Assembly (NCBI GenBank): GCA_947630415.1
Contig: CANRHM010000001.1
Coordinates: 1-44,414 of the forward strand
Direction of reading: 5' to 3'
Source: an uncultured Bacilli bacterium
GTDB taxonomy: Bacteria > Bacillota_I > Bacilli_A > RF39 > UBA660
Length of the DNA: 44,414 nt
Made by a program: the position numbers and the translations under genes. The notes under the pieces were generated by a model. It made no database searches, was not told the DNA's origin, and saw only the letters and a list, made by a program, of their open reading frames with translations. Of this stretch, positions 22,385-31,756 are shown piece after piece (the stretch's first letter is position 1; the number at the start of each line of letters is the position of its first letter).

Positions 22385-25030
22385 TTATTCATCTTCTGGT
22401 ACTATTTCGTTTTCTTCAACTATAGATTCATTATCTTCTTCTGAATTTTCGTTATTTTCTTCGCGTGCCACAGATGCAACTGAAGCCACTTTTTGATCAT
22501 TCTTTAAATGAATTAAACGAACACCTTGGGTTGAGCGACGTAAAGTAGATACTTGATCAATTGGTAGTCGAATGACAATTCCACTATCGGTAATAATAAC
22601 TAAATCTTCTTCACCAGTAACAGCTTTTAAAGTAACAAGCATTCCATTCTTTTCAGTAACATTCAAAGCTTTAACACCTTTACTACCCCTATGTGTTAAA
22701 CGATAATCATCAATTGGTGTTTGTTTTCCATATCCATTTTCAGTAACAACTAAAACATTTTCATTAGCATAAACAATTTCGCCACCCACTACTTTTGCGG
22801 TACCTAAATCGATTCCACGAACACCGGAAGCAGATCTTCCCATAATTCGAACTTCAGATTCTTTAAATCGAACCATTCGACCATTAGAAGCACCAATAAT
22901 AATTTCATTATCACCTGTAGTCTTACCTACAGAAATTAATTCATCATCTTCTTTTAAAGTAATAGCAATTTTTCCACTTCGACGAATATTATCAAATTCA
23001 ACTAAATTTGTTCGCTTAACGACACCATTTCTAGTAATAAAGAATAAATATTTATAATCTTCTTCATTTGCTTTAATAGATAAAATTGAATTAATTTTTT
23101 CTTCTTTTTCCACAGGTAATAGATTGATAATTGGCAATCCTTTACTTTGTCTGCTAAATTCTGGAACCTCGTAACCTTTCATACGATAAACTTTACCTTT
23201 ATTACTGAAGAATAAGATATAGTCATGCGTTTCCATGTTGATCATTTTTTCAACGAAATCCTCTTCACTAGTAGCCATTCCTTTAACACCTACACCACCT
23301 CTATTTTGAGTACGATATTCATCTACTGATAGACGTTTAATGTATCCTTTATTAGTAAGTGTTATCAATGTATTTTCAACTGGAATAAGGGATTCATCCT
23401 CGATATAATCAACTGCTGTCATATCAATTTTGGTACGACGATCATCGCCATATTTCTTTTTAATTTCAAGCATTTCTTCTTTAATAATTTCAAGAACACG
23501 TTCAGGTTTAGCTAGAATATCTTTGTAATCGGCGATTTTGATTTGTAAATCTTCTAGTTCACTTTCAACTTTTCCACGTTCCAAACCAGTTAAACGACGA
23601 ATACGCATTTCAAGAATACTATTTGCTTGAATTTCATCTAAGCCAAAACGTTCTTGTAATTTAGCACGTGCTTCTTCATCCGTGTCAGCAGAACGCACAA
23701 TATGAACCACTTCATCGATATTATCTAAAGCAATTCGTAATCCTTCTAAAATGTGAACACGTTCTTCTGCTTTCCCTAAATCAAAACGAGTTCTTCTAAC
23801 AATAACTTCTTTTTGATGTTCAATATATTTAGAAATAATATCTTTTAATCCTAAAGTCTTTGGTGTTTGTCCATCCAAAACAAGGAAAATAATTCCATAA
23901 TTAACTTGGAAATTTGTATGTTTATATAAGTTATTTAAAACAACTTGTGGATTAGCATCCTTTTTTAAAGTAATCGTTATTTTGACACCATCTTTTAAAT
24001 CCGTATGGTAATCTGAAATACCTTCAATAACTTTATTGTGTACTAATTCAGCTACTTTATTTTTTAGTTCCATCGTATTAACACCATAAGGAACTTCATC
24101 GATAATAATATTACTGTGGCTTCCTGCATCTTCAATGGTTGCTTTACTACGGATAGTAATGCTTCCTCGACCAGTTTCATAAGCTTTCTTAATACCAGAA
24201 TTACCTAAAATAATTCCTCCTGTTGGAAAATCAGGTCCTTTAATATATTCCATTAAGCCTAAAGTATCGATATCTGGATTATCAATATACGCAACACATC
24301 CATCGATAACCTCAGATAAATTGTGAGGTGGAATATTGGTAGCCATACCAACAGCAATTCCCATAGAACCATTAACTAAAATGTTAGGAAATCTAGAAGG
24401 TAAAACCGTAGGTTCTTTCATAGTAACATCAAAGTTATCGTCCATATCAACGGTATCTTTATTGATATCTCTCAATAATTCCAAAGAAATCTTAGCAAGA
24501 CGAGATTCAGTATAACGCATTGCTGCGGCACCGTCTCCTTCGATATTACCGAAGTTACCATGTCCATCAATCAACATATAACGTTGGTTAAAATCTTGCG
24601 CTAAACGAACCATTGCTTCATAAATAGAACTATCACCATGTGGATGATAATGACCCATAACATAACCTACGGTCGTAGCAGATTTACGATGAGGTTTATC
24701 TGGTGTATAACCTGATTCATACATACTCCATAAAATACGACGATGAACTGGTTTTAATCCATCTCTTAAATCTGGTAAAGCACGCGATTTAATAACACTC
24801 ATGGAATATTCCATAAAAGATGTTTTTACTTCATCGACAATATTGTTGTGATCAAGTCGGTCTCTTTCATGAAAGTAACCACTAAAGTTAGAACTATTAG
24901 AAGACGCTAATATATTACTATCATTGGTTGCCTCTTCGTTTGTACTATCTAAAACAATGTCTTCTTCTATCGGTCCATCTTTTTCTTTAGCACGATCTAA
25001 TAATTCATCTAAATTATCTTTGTTATCCAT
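22385..25030 (-). CDS. gyrA: DNA gyrase subunit A
   Basis: An 881-residue type IIA topoisomerase subunit that cleaves and rejoins DNA. An N-terminal acidic extension of about 47 residues precedes the usual start TSFMEYSMSVIKSRALPD. The quinolone region GHYHPHGDSSIYEAM has the susceptible-type serine and glutamate. The catalytic tyrosine is in AAMRYTESRL. The C-terminal beta-pinwheel has the GyrA box QRRGGVG-like QNRGGVGVKG. It ends in an acidic tail (NNENSEEDNES). It follows gyrB after 11 bp, as in Bacillus. Confidence 0.98.
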   Translation of the reverse strand: MDNKDNLDELLDRAKEKDGPIEEDIVLDSTNEEATNDSNILASSNSSNFSGYFHERDRLDHNNIVDEVKTSFMEYSMSVIKSRALPDLRDGLKPVHRRILWSMYESGYTPDKPHRKSATTVGYVMGHYHPHGDSSIYEAMVRLAQDFNQRYMLIDGHGNFGNIEGDGAAAMRYTESRLAKISLELLRDINKDTVDMDDNFDVTMKEPTVLPSRFPNILVNGSMGIAVGMATNIPPHNLSEVIDGCVAYIDNPDIDTLGLMEYIKGPDFPTGGIILGNSGIKKAYETGRGSITIRSKATIEDAGSHSNIIIDEVPYGVNTMELKNKVAELVHNKVIEGISDYHTDLKDGVKITITLKKDANPQVVLNNLYKHTNFQVNYGIIFLVLDGQTPKTLGLKDIISKYIEHQKEVIVRRTRFDLGKAEERVHILEGLRIALDNIDEVVHIVRSADTDEEARAKLQERFGLDEIQANSILEMRIRRLTGLERGKVESELEDLQIKIADYKDILAKPERVLEIIKEEMLEIKKKYGDDRRTKIDMTAVDYIEDESLIPVENTLITLTNKGYIKRLSVDEYRTQNRGGVGVKGMATSEEDFVEKMINMETHDYILFFSNKGKVYRMKGYEVPEFSRQSKGLPIINLLPVEKEEKINSILSIKANEEDYKYLFFITRNGVVKRTNLVEFDNIRRSGKIAITLKEDDELISVGKTTGDNEIIIGASNGRMVRFKESEVRIMGRSASGVRGIDLGTAKVVGGEIVYANENVLVVTENGYGKQTPIDDYRLTHRGSKGVKALNVTEKNGMLVTLKAVTGEEDLVIITDSGIVIRLPIDQVSTLRRSTQGVRLIHLKNDQKVASVASVAREENNENSEEDNESIVEENEIVPEDE

Positions 25031-25041
25031 CTTTTCACCTC

Positions 25042-26973
25042 CTAAATATCAAGATTTTGTACATTCCATGCATTTTCTTCAATAAACTTACGACGAGGAT
25101 CTACTTCATCACCCATTAATTTTTCAAAAATAGCATCGGCTGCAACACAATCTTCTACTGTTATTTTTCTTAAAACACGTTTTTCAATGTCCATCGTTGT
25201 TTCATTTAATTCATCTGCATCCATTTCTCCTAAACCTTTCATACGTGCAATCTCAGCACGAGATCGTACATTTTCTGGTAGAGAATTCATATAAGCATTT
25301 AATTCATCTTCATTTAACACATATTTTCTTGTTTTACCATGCATGATACGGAACAATGGTGGTTGAGCAGCATAGACATGTCCTGCTTGAACAATTGGAC
25401 GGAAGAAACGATAGAATAAAGTTAATAACAATACACGAATATGACTTCCATCAACATCGGCATCGGTCATGATAATAATTTTATCGTACCTTAATTTTGA
25501 TAAATCAAAGTACTCCCCTATTCCCGTTCCAAAAGCGGTAATAATCGTTTTAATTTCTTCATTTCCAAGAGCTCTATCAAGTCTTGCTTTTTCTACATTT
25601 AAAATCTTACCACGTAATGGAAGAATCGCTTGAGTCATCGAGTCTCTTCCCTTTTTAGCAGAACCACCTGCTGAATCTCCCTCGACGATAAAGATTTCAG
25701 AAATGGTTGGATCTTTACTCTTACAATCGGATAATTTACCAAAGAAATTGGTAGTAGCTAAATCGCTTTTTCTAGTAGCTTCTCTTGCTTTTTTAGCGGC
25801 CATTCTGGCATTTCGTGCAAGAATTGCTTTATTGATAATAATTCTTGCTTCTTCTGGATTTTCGAGTAAGAAACGTTCAAAGCCGTCTGAAAATACACTA
25901 TCGGCTAAATTCTTAACTTCAGAGTTTCCAAGACGACCTTTCGTCTGTCCTTCAAATTGAGGATTAGGATGTTTACAAGAGATGATCATAGTCAATCCTT
26001 CTTTAACATCGTCATCTTTTAAATTCTCATCTTTCTCTTTTAAGATGTTGTTCTTTCGTGCATAATTGTTGATAACTCTAGTAAGTGCACGTTTAACTCC
26101 ATCCTCGTGCGTTCCTCCATCATGGGTGTTGATATTATTAACAAAGGAATAAATATTGGTATTATAAGAAGTGTTATATTGCATAGCAACTTCGAAAATA
26201 ACATCGTTCTTTTCTCCTGATAAATGGATAATATCTTCATGAATAGGTGTTTTTTCTTGATTTATGAAACGAACATATTCACTAATACCACCTTCATACA
26301 TAAAGGTTTCTCCGGTCGTATCTTCCATATCACGATCATCACGAATATTTAAAGATAGTCCTTTATTTAAGAAAGCAAGTTCGCGAATTCTAGTCTTTAA
26401 TGTTTCATAATCATAAATGTCGGTATCAAAAATATCGGGATCTGGTTTAAACGAAACAGTAGTACCTGTTCTATCTGGTTCACAGTCCCCTACAACATGT
26501 AAAGGTTCAGTAGTATGTCCACCATTTTCAAAACGCATCTTGTAGATTTTTCCTTCTTTATAAACGGTAACTTCAACCCATTTTGATAAAGCATTTACTA
26601 CACTCGCACCAACACCATGGAGACCTCCTGATACTTTATATCCGCCTCCACCAAATTTTCCACCCGCATGAAGTACCGTATAAACAGTCTCTACTGTAGA
26701 AACACCTGTCTTAGGGTGAATATCTACTGGAATTCCACGTCCATTATCTTTTACGGTAATGGAATTATCTTTATTAATAACAACTTCAATATGTGTACAA
26801 AATCCAGCAAGCGCTTCATCAATAGAGTTATCCACAATTTCCCAAACTAAATGATGGAGTCCTTTAACATCCGTTGTACCAATATACATACCTGGTCTTT
26901 TACGAACCGCTTCTAGTCCTTCCAAAACTTGAATCGATGACGAATCATATTCTTCTTTTACTTTTTCTTCCAT
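25042..26973 (-). CDS. gyrB: DNA gyrase subunit B
   Basis: A 643-residue GHKL ATPase subunit. ATP-site motifs are EIVDNSIDEALAGF and NGRGIPV, with GLHGVGASVVNALS. The Toprim motif EGDSAGGSAKKGRD and the metal-binding DADVDGSHIRVLLL occur in the C-terminal half. PLRGKILNVEKAR is also typical. The start is one base after the recF stop, with AAGGATG upstream. Confidence 0.98.
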   Translation of the reverse strand: MEEKVKEEYDSSSIQVLEGLEAVRKRPGMYIGTTDVKGLHHLVWEIVDNSIDEALAGFCTHIEVVINKDNSITVKDNGRGIPVDIHPKTGVSTVETVYTVLHAGGKFGGGGYKVSGGLHGVGASVVNALSKWVEVTVYKEGKIYKMRFENGGHTTEPLHVVGDCEPDRTGTTVSFKPDPDIFDTDIYDYETLKTRIRELAFLNKGLSLNIRDDRDMEDTTGETFMYEGGISEYVRFINQEKTPIHEDIIHLSGEKNDVIFEVAMQYNTSYNTNIYSFVNNINTHDGGTHEDGVKRALTRVINNYARKNNILKEKDENLKDDDVKEGLTMIISCKHPNPQFEGQTKGRLGNSEVKNLADSVFSDGFERFLLENPEEARIIINKAILARNARMAAKKAREATRKSDLATTNFFGKLSDCKSKDPTISEIFIVEGDSAGGSAKKGRDSMTQAILPLRGKILNVEKARLDRALGNEEIKTIITAFGTGIGEYFDLSKLRYDKIIIMTDADVDGSHIRVLLLTLFYRFFRPIVQAGHVYAAQPPLFRIMHGKTRKYVLNEDELNAYMNSLPENVRSRAEIARMKGLGEMDADELNETTMDIEKRVLRKITVEDCVAADAIFEKLMGDEVDPRRKFIEENAWNVQNLDI

Positions 26974-26974
26974 C

Positions 26975-28090
26975 TTATTTCATCCTTTCTTCGATTGTTC
27001 CATCTTGTACTGTAAATATTTTAGCATCTTGTAATACATCCCTTTTTATATCTTTTAAATCGGTTGTAGTAATGATGGTTTGAATATCTTTTTCAATATA
27101 CTTTAATAATTTATTTTTCTTCTTTCGATCAATTTCACTAAAAATATCATCTAATAAAAGAACCGGTGTTGTAGAGGTATCTTCTTTAAAGAGTTCAATC
27201 TCTGCTAATTTAAAACAAATAACAGCTAATCGTTGTTGTCCTTGAGAAGCAAAAAAACGCATATTATCGTTGTTCAAATAAAAAGAAAAATCATCTCGGT
27301 GCGGTCCATATAAAGAAGTTCCTTGAGCTAGTTCTCGTTCCCTATTCTTTCGTAATTTGTTCATTAATTCTTTATTTAGACTTTCTTCTTCAAAGTTAGC
27401 AACTTCAATATTCGGTTCATATTTTATAACAAGACCAATATTTCCTGTTATATTTTCATAAATAGTACCTATCACTTTATTAATTCGATTCAAAAATTCA
27501 TTTCGATATTTATAGATTTTTACGGCTCTCTCCACTAGTTTTTCATCTAATACCGATAAATAGTTCTCATCTTTTAAATGATTCACATACATAAGTCGTA
27601 AATACTCATTCCGATTTTTTAAAATTTTATCGTACTCATTTAGTAGTTGCAGATAAGACCTCGATAATTGACTCATATCAATATTTAAAAGATTTCTTCT
27701 AATCGATGGTGAACCTTTGATAATCTCTAAATCATCAGGTGTAAAAATAATCACATTTAAATGGGTAATATAGTCGGCCATTTTTCTTACTTCTTTACCA
27801 TTTAATAAAACTTTTTTCTGTAATTTAGTAAGTTGAATTTCTAAATCACGAAAGATCTTTCCATCTTTCACGGTACCTTTAATTTTAGCTTGTTCCTCCC
27901 CTATTTTGATTAATGTGTTGTCAATTCCTGGACGATGTGATTTCGTAAGAGCTAAAAGATAGATACTTTCTAGAATATTGGTTTTTCCCTGAGCATTGTT
28001 TCCTACAAATATATTGATTCCTGAATGTAATTTAATATTTTGCTTTTTATAATTTCGAAAATGAATTAAGCTAATTTTCGTTAATATCAT
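26975..28090 (-). CDS. recF: DNA replication and repair protein RecF
   Basis: A 371-residue SMC-like ABC ATPase acting in gap repair with RecO and RecR. Walker A is GNNAQGKTNILESIYLLA, the signature-like SQGQQRL near residue 290 and Walker B LLLDDIFSEID. Typical length. A TGTTATAAT extended -10 at 28159-28164 supplies a promoter for recF-gyrB-gyrA, inside a 22-bp inverted repeat. Confidence 0.96.
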   Translation of the reverse strand: MILTKISLIHFRNYKKQNIKLHSGINIFVGNNAQGKTNILESIYLLALTKSHRPGIDNTLIKIGEEQAKIKGTVKDGKIFRDLEIQLTKLQKKVLLNGKEVRKMADYITHLNVIIFTPDDLEIIKGSPSIRRNLLNIDMSQLSRSYLQLLNEYDKILKNRNEYLRLMYVNHLKDENYLSVLDEKLVERAVKIYKYRNEFLNRINKVIGTIYENITGNIGLVIKYEPNIEVANFEEESLNKELMNKLRKNRERELAQGTSLYGPHRDDFSFYLNNDNMRFFASQGQQRLAVICFKLAEIELFKEDTSTTPVLLLDDIFSEIDRKKKNKLLKYIEKDIQTIITTTDLKDIKRDVLQDAKIFTVQDGTIEERMK

Positions 28091-28152
28091 AATTTGATAA
28101 AAAAACGCTCATAAAATCACCTTTTCTTGAAGTCCAATACTCCTATACACAC

Positions 28153-28174
28153 AAATCTATTATAACATAGATTT
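28153..28174 (-). promoter_or_regulatory. Promoter of recF-gyrB-gyrA with overlapping inverted repeat
   Basis: AAATCTAT-N6-ATAGATTT is a perfect 8-bp inverted repeat covering the -10 TATAAT (28159-28164, minus strand). The -10 is of the extended form (TGTTATAAT). The expected -35 position is weak. Confidence 0.55.
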
Positions 28175-28189
28175 TATCTTTAAGCCATA

Positions 28190-28212
28190 AAAAAAGGCTT
28201 TTTTAGCCATTT
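28190..28212 (-). terminator. Terminator of the comK-like gene
   Basis: On the minus strand GGCT AAAAA AGCC followed by TTTTTTT. The 5' arm includes the stop codon. Confidence 0.75.
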
Positions 28213-28658
28213 TTTACTTTTTTTCGATGATTTAAAATTGATTCTAATAAAGTCGCTCTTAAAAATTGATTATTTAAAGAATAACTGGAGACATTTGTTT
28301 TAATAATTTTTCCATTTTTGAAATAGATTAGAGCCTTTTTTTGATTTTTTCCAATCTTTCTAAAATGTTTAAGGGATATCCAAATACAATTATCCAATAA
28401 AGGTGAATTGGTTGGAAAGAAAATAAGTCTTCTTGCCTCTTCTACTACGATAGGTAATTTGTATTCCGCATTTAATATAGCTTTAGACCCCATTACTCTC
28501 CCCTCATAACTACTTCCATAATACCTACAACTGTCATCCATAATCTCATAAGCAGACTTATCCACGATATATTCATCGTGAGTTTCGATAATACGTGACT
28601 TATTTTCAGATATACTAATAATAGCCAGTGTATTATCATTAATTTCATAATCAAACAT
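28203..28658 (-). CDS. comK: ComK-family competence transcription factor
   Basis: A 151-residue protein starting MFDYEIND (GGGGG seven bases upstream; an ATG 21 bases earlier is disfavoured because the binding site lies inside it). Strong similarity to ComK runs throughout. SCRYYGSSYEGR matches Bacillus SCRFFGSSYAGR. PIVVEEARRLIFFPT...CWISL-like segments and LNNQFLRATLL also match. ComK activates DNA-uptake genes by binding AT-rich K-boxes. Bacillus ComK has 192 residues. Here the C-terminal 35-40, needed for activation and for MecA-driven proteolysis in Bacillus, are absent. It occupies the slot between dnaN and recF that holds yaaA (S4 domain) in Bacillus. Confidence 0.88.
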   Translation of the reverse strand: MFDYEINDNTLAIISISENKSRIIETHDEYIVDKSAYEIMDDSCRYYGSSYEGRVMGSKAILNAEYKLPIVVEEARRLIFFPTNSPLLDNCIWISLKHFRKIGKNQKKALIYFKNGKIIKTNVSSYSLNNQFLRATLLESILNHRKKVKNG

Positions 28659-28714
28659 TTCTTTTCCCCCTAACTGCAAATTTTAAATTTGCGCCACCAG
28701 TTTATCAAATTTAC

Positions 28715-28760
28715 TTGTCGAATTTGCTCTAATTTTGTCGAAGGATAAAAATTTTGTCAA
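28715..28760 (-). promoter_or_regulatory. comK promoter region with repeated TTGTC elements
   Basis: Plus-strand TTGTCGAA occurs at 28715-28722 and 28735-28742, and TTGTCAA at 28754-28760, about two helical turns apart. On the minus strand the last copy supplies a -35 TTGACA (28755-28760), 17 bp before CAAAAT (28732-28737), a poor -10. A 17-base inverted repeat (28676-28692) lies just before the binding site. Confidence 0.5.
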
Positions 28761-28794
28761 AAAAAAGAAGAAATCGTTTTTTTTCTTCTTTTTA
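28757..28794 (-). terminator. Terminator of dnaN
   Basis: On the minus strand AAAGAAGAAA, a loop and TTTCTTCTTT run into TTTTTG right after the dnaN stop. Confidence 0.75.
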
Positions 28795-29913
28795 ATAAGT
28801 ACGAATTGGTAAAACTAATTGAACGAGTGTTGGATCGTCTTTTGATTTTAAAATAATAGGTTTTATCTCTCCTACAAAAGAGATATCCACATTATCTGAA
28901 GGAAAACTTCTTAACGCTTCCATCATGTATTTAGCTACAAATGAAATTCGAATATTTTCATCATTATCTTTTTCCACAACCATCTTTTCTTCAACACGTC
29001 CTAATTCAAGTGAACTAGATCTAACAAATAACTTATTATCATCCGTTTCAAGGGTTACTACATTCTTCTCTTTATCGCTGGTTAAGATACTAGCTCGATC
29101 AATAACACTATATAAAGCACTTACAGTAGTTGAAACCGTTAATAACGAATCCTCAGGTAATAGATTAGAAGTATTTGGATAAGTTCCACTAATAAGACGG
29201 GATTGGAATAAAAGATTTTCGAACTTAAATAGTATCTTGTTATTAAATACATGTAATTCCATTAAGTCTTCGGTATCAGGCATAATCTTACTTAATTCAA
29301 TTAAATTTTTACTTGGAATAATAATATTGTAACTCTCCTCTACTACTTGATCTAAACTAATTGTTTTACGAGCAAGACGATAAGAGTCGGTGGCATTACA
29401 TTCAAGAATATTTCCATTAATCTTAAAGTTAAGTCCGGTTAAAACTGGTCTAGATTCATCATTAGAAGAAGCAAAAGCAGTTTGATCAATAATACTCTTA
29501 AATATGTTATTAGAAATCTTAATTGGCTTCTTACTTTCTTCTAAATTAATATTAGGATATTCTGTTTGACTGATTCCATTTAAATTAAATTCACTATTAT
29601 CTGTATAAATAAGTATCTTTAAATCATCAATCACTTCTATATTAATGTATTCATCAGGTAGTTTGCGAACAATATCTAAAACATATTTTCCTTGAATGAT
29701 AATACTTCCTTCTGTTTCAATCTCCATGGCATCTTTTGCTTCGATAAAAGTTTGAATCGTTATATCATTATCTGATGCGGTTAAAGTTAAACCTTTCTTC
29801 GATAAGTCAAATTTAATACCTGATAATACAGGAATTAGAGTTTTACTAGAAAGTGCTTTTGAAACTTTATTTAATCCGTCTTGAAGAATTTCCTTTTTAA
29901 TTTTTAATTTCAT
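28792..29913 (-). CDS. dnaN: DNA polymerase III beta sliding clamp
   Basis: A 373-residue clamp with three repeated domains. Recognised by MKLKIKKEILQDGLNKVSKALS at the N-terminus, LSGIKFDLSKKGLTLTASD, the central RPVLTGLNFKI segment and the closing VQLVLPIRTY. It tethers polymerase to DNA and is loaded by DnaX/HolB. AAGGAATATAAT precedes the ATG. It ends in a terminator, so comK and recF-gyrBA have separate promoters, unlike a single dnaA-gyrA operon. Confidence 0.97.
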   Translation of the reverse strand: MKLKIKKEILQDGLNKVSKALSSKTLIPVLSGIKFDLSKKGLTLTASDNDITIQTFIEAKDAMEIETEGSIIIQGKYVLDIVRKLPDEYINIEVIDDLKILIYTDNSEFNLNGISQTEYPNINLEESKKPIKISNNIFKSIIDQTAFASSNDESRPVLTGLNFKINGNILECNATDSYRLARKTISLDQVVEESYNIIIPSKNLIELSKIMPDTEDLMELHVFNNKILFKFENLLFQSRLISGTYPNTSNLLPEDSLLTVSTTVSALYSVIDRASILTSDKEKNVVTLETDDNKLFVRSSSLELGRVEEKMVVEKDNDENIRISFVAKYMMEALRSFPSDNVDISFVGEIKPIILKSKDDPTLVQLVLPIRTY

Positions 29914-30015
29914 ATTATATTCCTTCTTTCTTATACTTTTTTATTATTTTTAAAGTGGAAACTGTTAATAACTTCATTTTCACTTTATTTTACTATTTTT
30001 TCTTTCTTTTTTTCT

Positions 30016-30024
30016 TGTGGAAAA
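30016..30024 (-). promoter_or_regulatory. DnaA box in the dnaA-dnaN interval
   Basis: Minus-strand TTTTCCACA fits TTWTNCACA. It is the only good box I see in the 106-bp AT-rich gap and may be a remnant of the downstream half of a bipartite oriC. Confidence 0.55.
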
Positions 30025-30052
30025 ATGCGTTTATAATTTTTATTTATCCCCT

Positions 30053-31420
30053 TCACTTGATATCTTTCATTAGTTTTTCAATGGTTCCTGCTAATTCTTT
30101 ATTCGTTTTCATTTCTCGTTCGATTTTTTCACAGGAATGCATGACAGTAGAATGATCTTTTCCACCAAATTCCATTCCTATCTTAGGAAAAGATTCATTG
30201 GTAAGTTTTCTACACAGGTACATGGCCACTTGTCTTGGAAAAGCAAGATTTGCACTTCTCTTTTTACTTTTCATATCTTCATTTGATATTTGGTAGAACT
30301 CGGCCACTCGCTTTTGAATTTTTTGAATATCATTTTTCTCAGTTACTCCTCTGTTGATAAAATCTTTTAAGGCTTCTATTGCTAAGTCTAAGTTAATTTC
30401 TTGTCCACCCATAATGGTGGAATATGCAAGAAGTCTATTAACTGATCCTTCTAATTGCCTGACATCGTTTCCCATATTAGAAGCAATATATTCAATGACA
30501 TCTTCGGGAATTTCTCTTTCAATGGCTCCTCCTAAAATTTTCTTTTTTAAAATGGATACGCGTAAATCGAAATCTGGTGGAAAAATATCTACCGTCAATC
30601 CCCAACAGAACCTTGTTCGTAACCTATCTTCTAAGACTTTTAAATCATCTGGTGAACGGTCCGATGAAATAATAATTTGTTTATTATCACTATATAAGGT
30701 ATTAAACGTGTGGAAAAATTCTTGTTGAGTTTTGGTAGCCCCTCCTAAAAACTGAATATCATCAATGATGAGTACATCGACATTTCGATATTTATTTTTA
30801 AAGTATTCTATATAATTAAAGTTATTGCCATTATCATCTTTAGTATTGATACCTAAGAAATCTTCTATAAATTGTTCACTGGTAACATATAATACGCGTC
30901 GATTAGAATTTTGTACGATGAAATTTCCAATCGCATGCATCAAATGGGTTTTTCCTAATCCACTATTACCATAGATAAATAAGGGATTATATATTTTTCC
31001 AGGATTTTCTGCTACCGCTAAAGCCGCGGCATGAGCAAATTTATTACTATTTCCAACAACAAAGTTTTCAAAAGTATAATTTGGATTTAAGTTTGATTGA
31101 ACATTATTATTGGAAGGAATAATAACTTCTTTCTCTTCTTCTTTTCGTCGCTCAATTTCTTTTTTCTCATCAATTTCTTCTTGAAGTAAGAATTCTATTT
31201 CAAAATTAGATCCTGCTAGATTATTAAATGTTTGAACAATTAAATCTTTATAATTATCTTCTAGATGTCGTTTATGTATTTCCATAGGAACAATGATCGT
31301 TGCTTTTCCATTCTCGAGTGCGTAAAGATGCGTATCTTGAAACCACGTTTCGTAAGATAAGGAGGTAATTTCTTTTTTTATTTCTTCTAAGAAATTATCC
31401 CATAAGATGGTAACATTCAT
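30053..31420 (-). CDS. dnaA: Chromosomal replication initiator DnaA
   Basis: A 455-residue initiator. Domain I is at the N-terminus (ILWDNFLEEIKKEITSLSYETWF), then a short acidic linker. The AAA+ domain has Walker A GNSGLGKTHLMHAIG near residue 152 and Walker B VLIIDDIQFL. Domain IV helix-turn-helix carries FPRQVAMYLCRKLT and the signature GGKDHSTVMHSCEKI. The ATG at 31420 has AAGGA ten bases upstream. A GTG three codons earlier has no room for a binding site. It binds the boxes in the adjacent oriC. Confidence 0.98.
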   Translation of the reverse strand: MNVTILWDNFLEEIKKEITSLSYETWFQDTHLYALENGKATIIVPMEIHKRHLEDNYKDLIVQTFNNLAGSNFEIEFLLQEEIDEKKEIERRKEEEKEVIIPSNNNVQSNLNPNYTFENFVVGNSNKFAHAAALAVAENPGKIYNPLFIYGNSGLGKTHLMHAIGNFIVQNSNRRVLYVTSEQFIEDFLGINTKDDNGNNFNYIEYFKNKYRNVDVLIIDDIQFLGGATKTQQEFFHTFNTLYSDNKQIIISSDRSPDDLKVLEDRLRTRFCWGLTVDIFPPDFDLRVSILKKKILGGAIEREIPEDVIEYIASNMGNDVRQLEGSVNRLLAYSTIMGGQEINLDLAIEALKDFINRGVTEKNDIQKIQKRVAEFYQISNEDMKSKKRSANLAFPRQVAMYLCRKLTNESFPKIGMEFGGKDHSTVMHSCEKIEREMKTNKELAGTIEKLMKDIK

Positions 31421-31479
31421 AAATATCACATCCTTACCAGCGTATTTTTTAAAAGTAAATTCATTGTTTTTTATTGTAA

Positions 31480-31680
31480 CTGAAATTGTGGAAAAAGAAA
31501 AGGAAAAAAATTAAAAAATTAAAATTCACAGGATATTCACCTGTTTTGCACAAAGTTATCCACTAATCTTATCTTTATTATATAAGGAAATGGTTGATTT
31601 TTCCACAGAATGTGTAAATTTGGTAATCAACATGGTGTATTTTGTTTTCCACAAGGCTGTGCAAAATGTGGATAAATAAA
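31480..31680. other. Chromosomal origin oriC (DnaA-box cluster)
   Basis: The 324-bp dnaA-rpmH gap contains boxes fitting TTWTNCACA. Plus strand: TTTTGCACA 31544-31552, TTATCCACT (one mismatch) 31556-31564, TTTTCCACA 31599-31607 and 31645-31653. Minus strand: TTTTCCACA 31487-31495, TTTTGCACA 31658-31666, and the perfect TTATCCACA 31667-31675. AT-only stretches (31507-31525, 31567-31586) are candidate unwinding elements. Gene direction switches here from minus to plus. Confidence 0.93.
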
Positions 31681-31694
31681 AATCTAAAAAGCGG

Positions 31695-31724
31695 TTGACA
31701 AAATTCTTCTTTTCCTATTATAAT
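31695..31724 (+). promoter_or_regulatory. Promoter of rpmH
   Basis: TTGACA (31695-31700), an 18-bp spacer and TATAAT (31719-31724). TGGAGGTGG follows before the start. Confidence 0.85.
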
Positions 31725-31756
31725 AATGGAGACTTTATGTTTGGAGGTGGAAATGA

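Noticed and set aside
30354..30728. A plus-strand open frame of 124 codons opposite dnaA
   Set aside because: Antisense to the conserved AAA+ domain, with no promoter or binding site. It reflects codon bias of the real gene.
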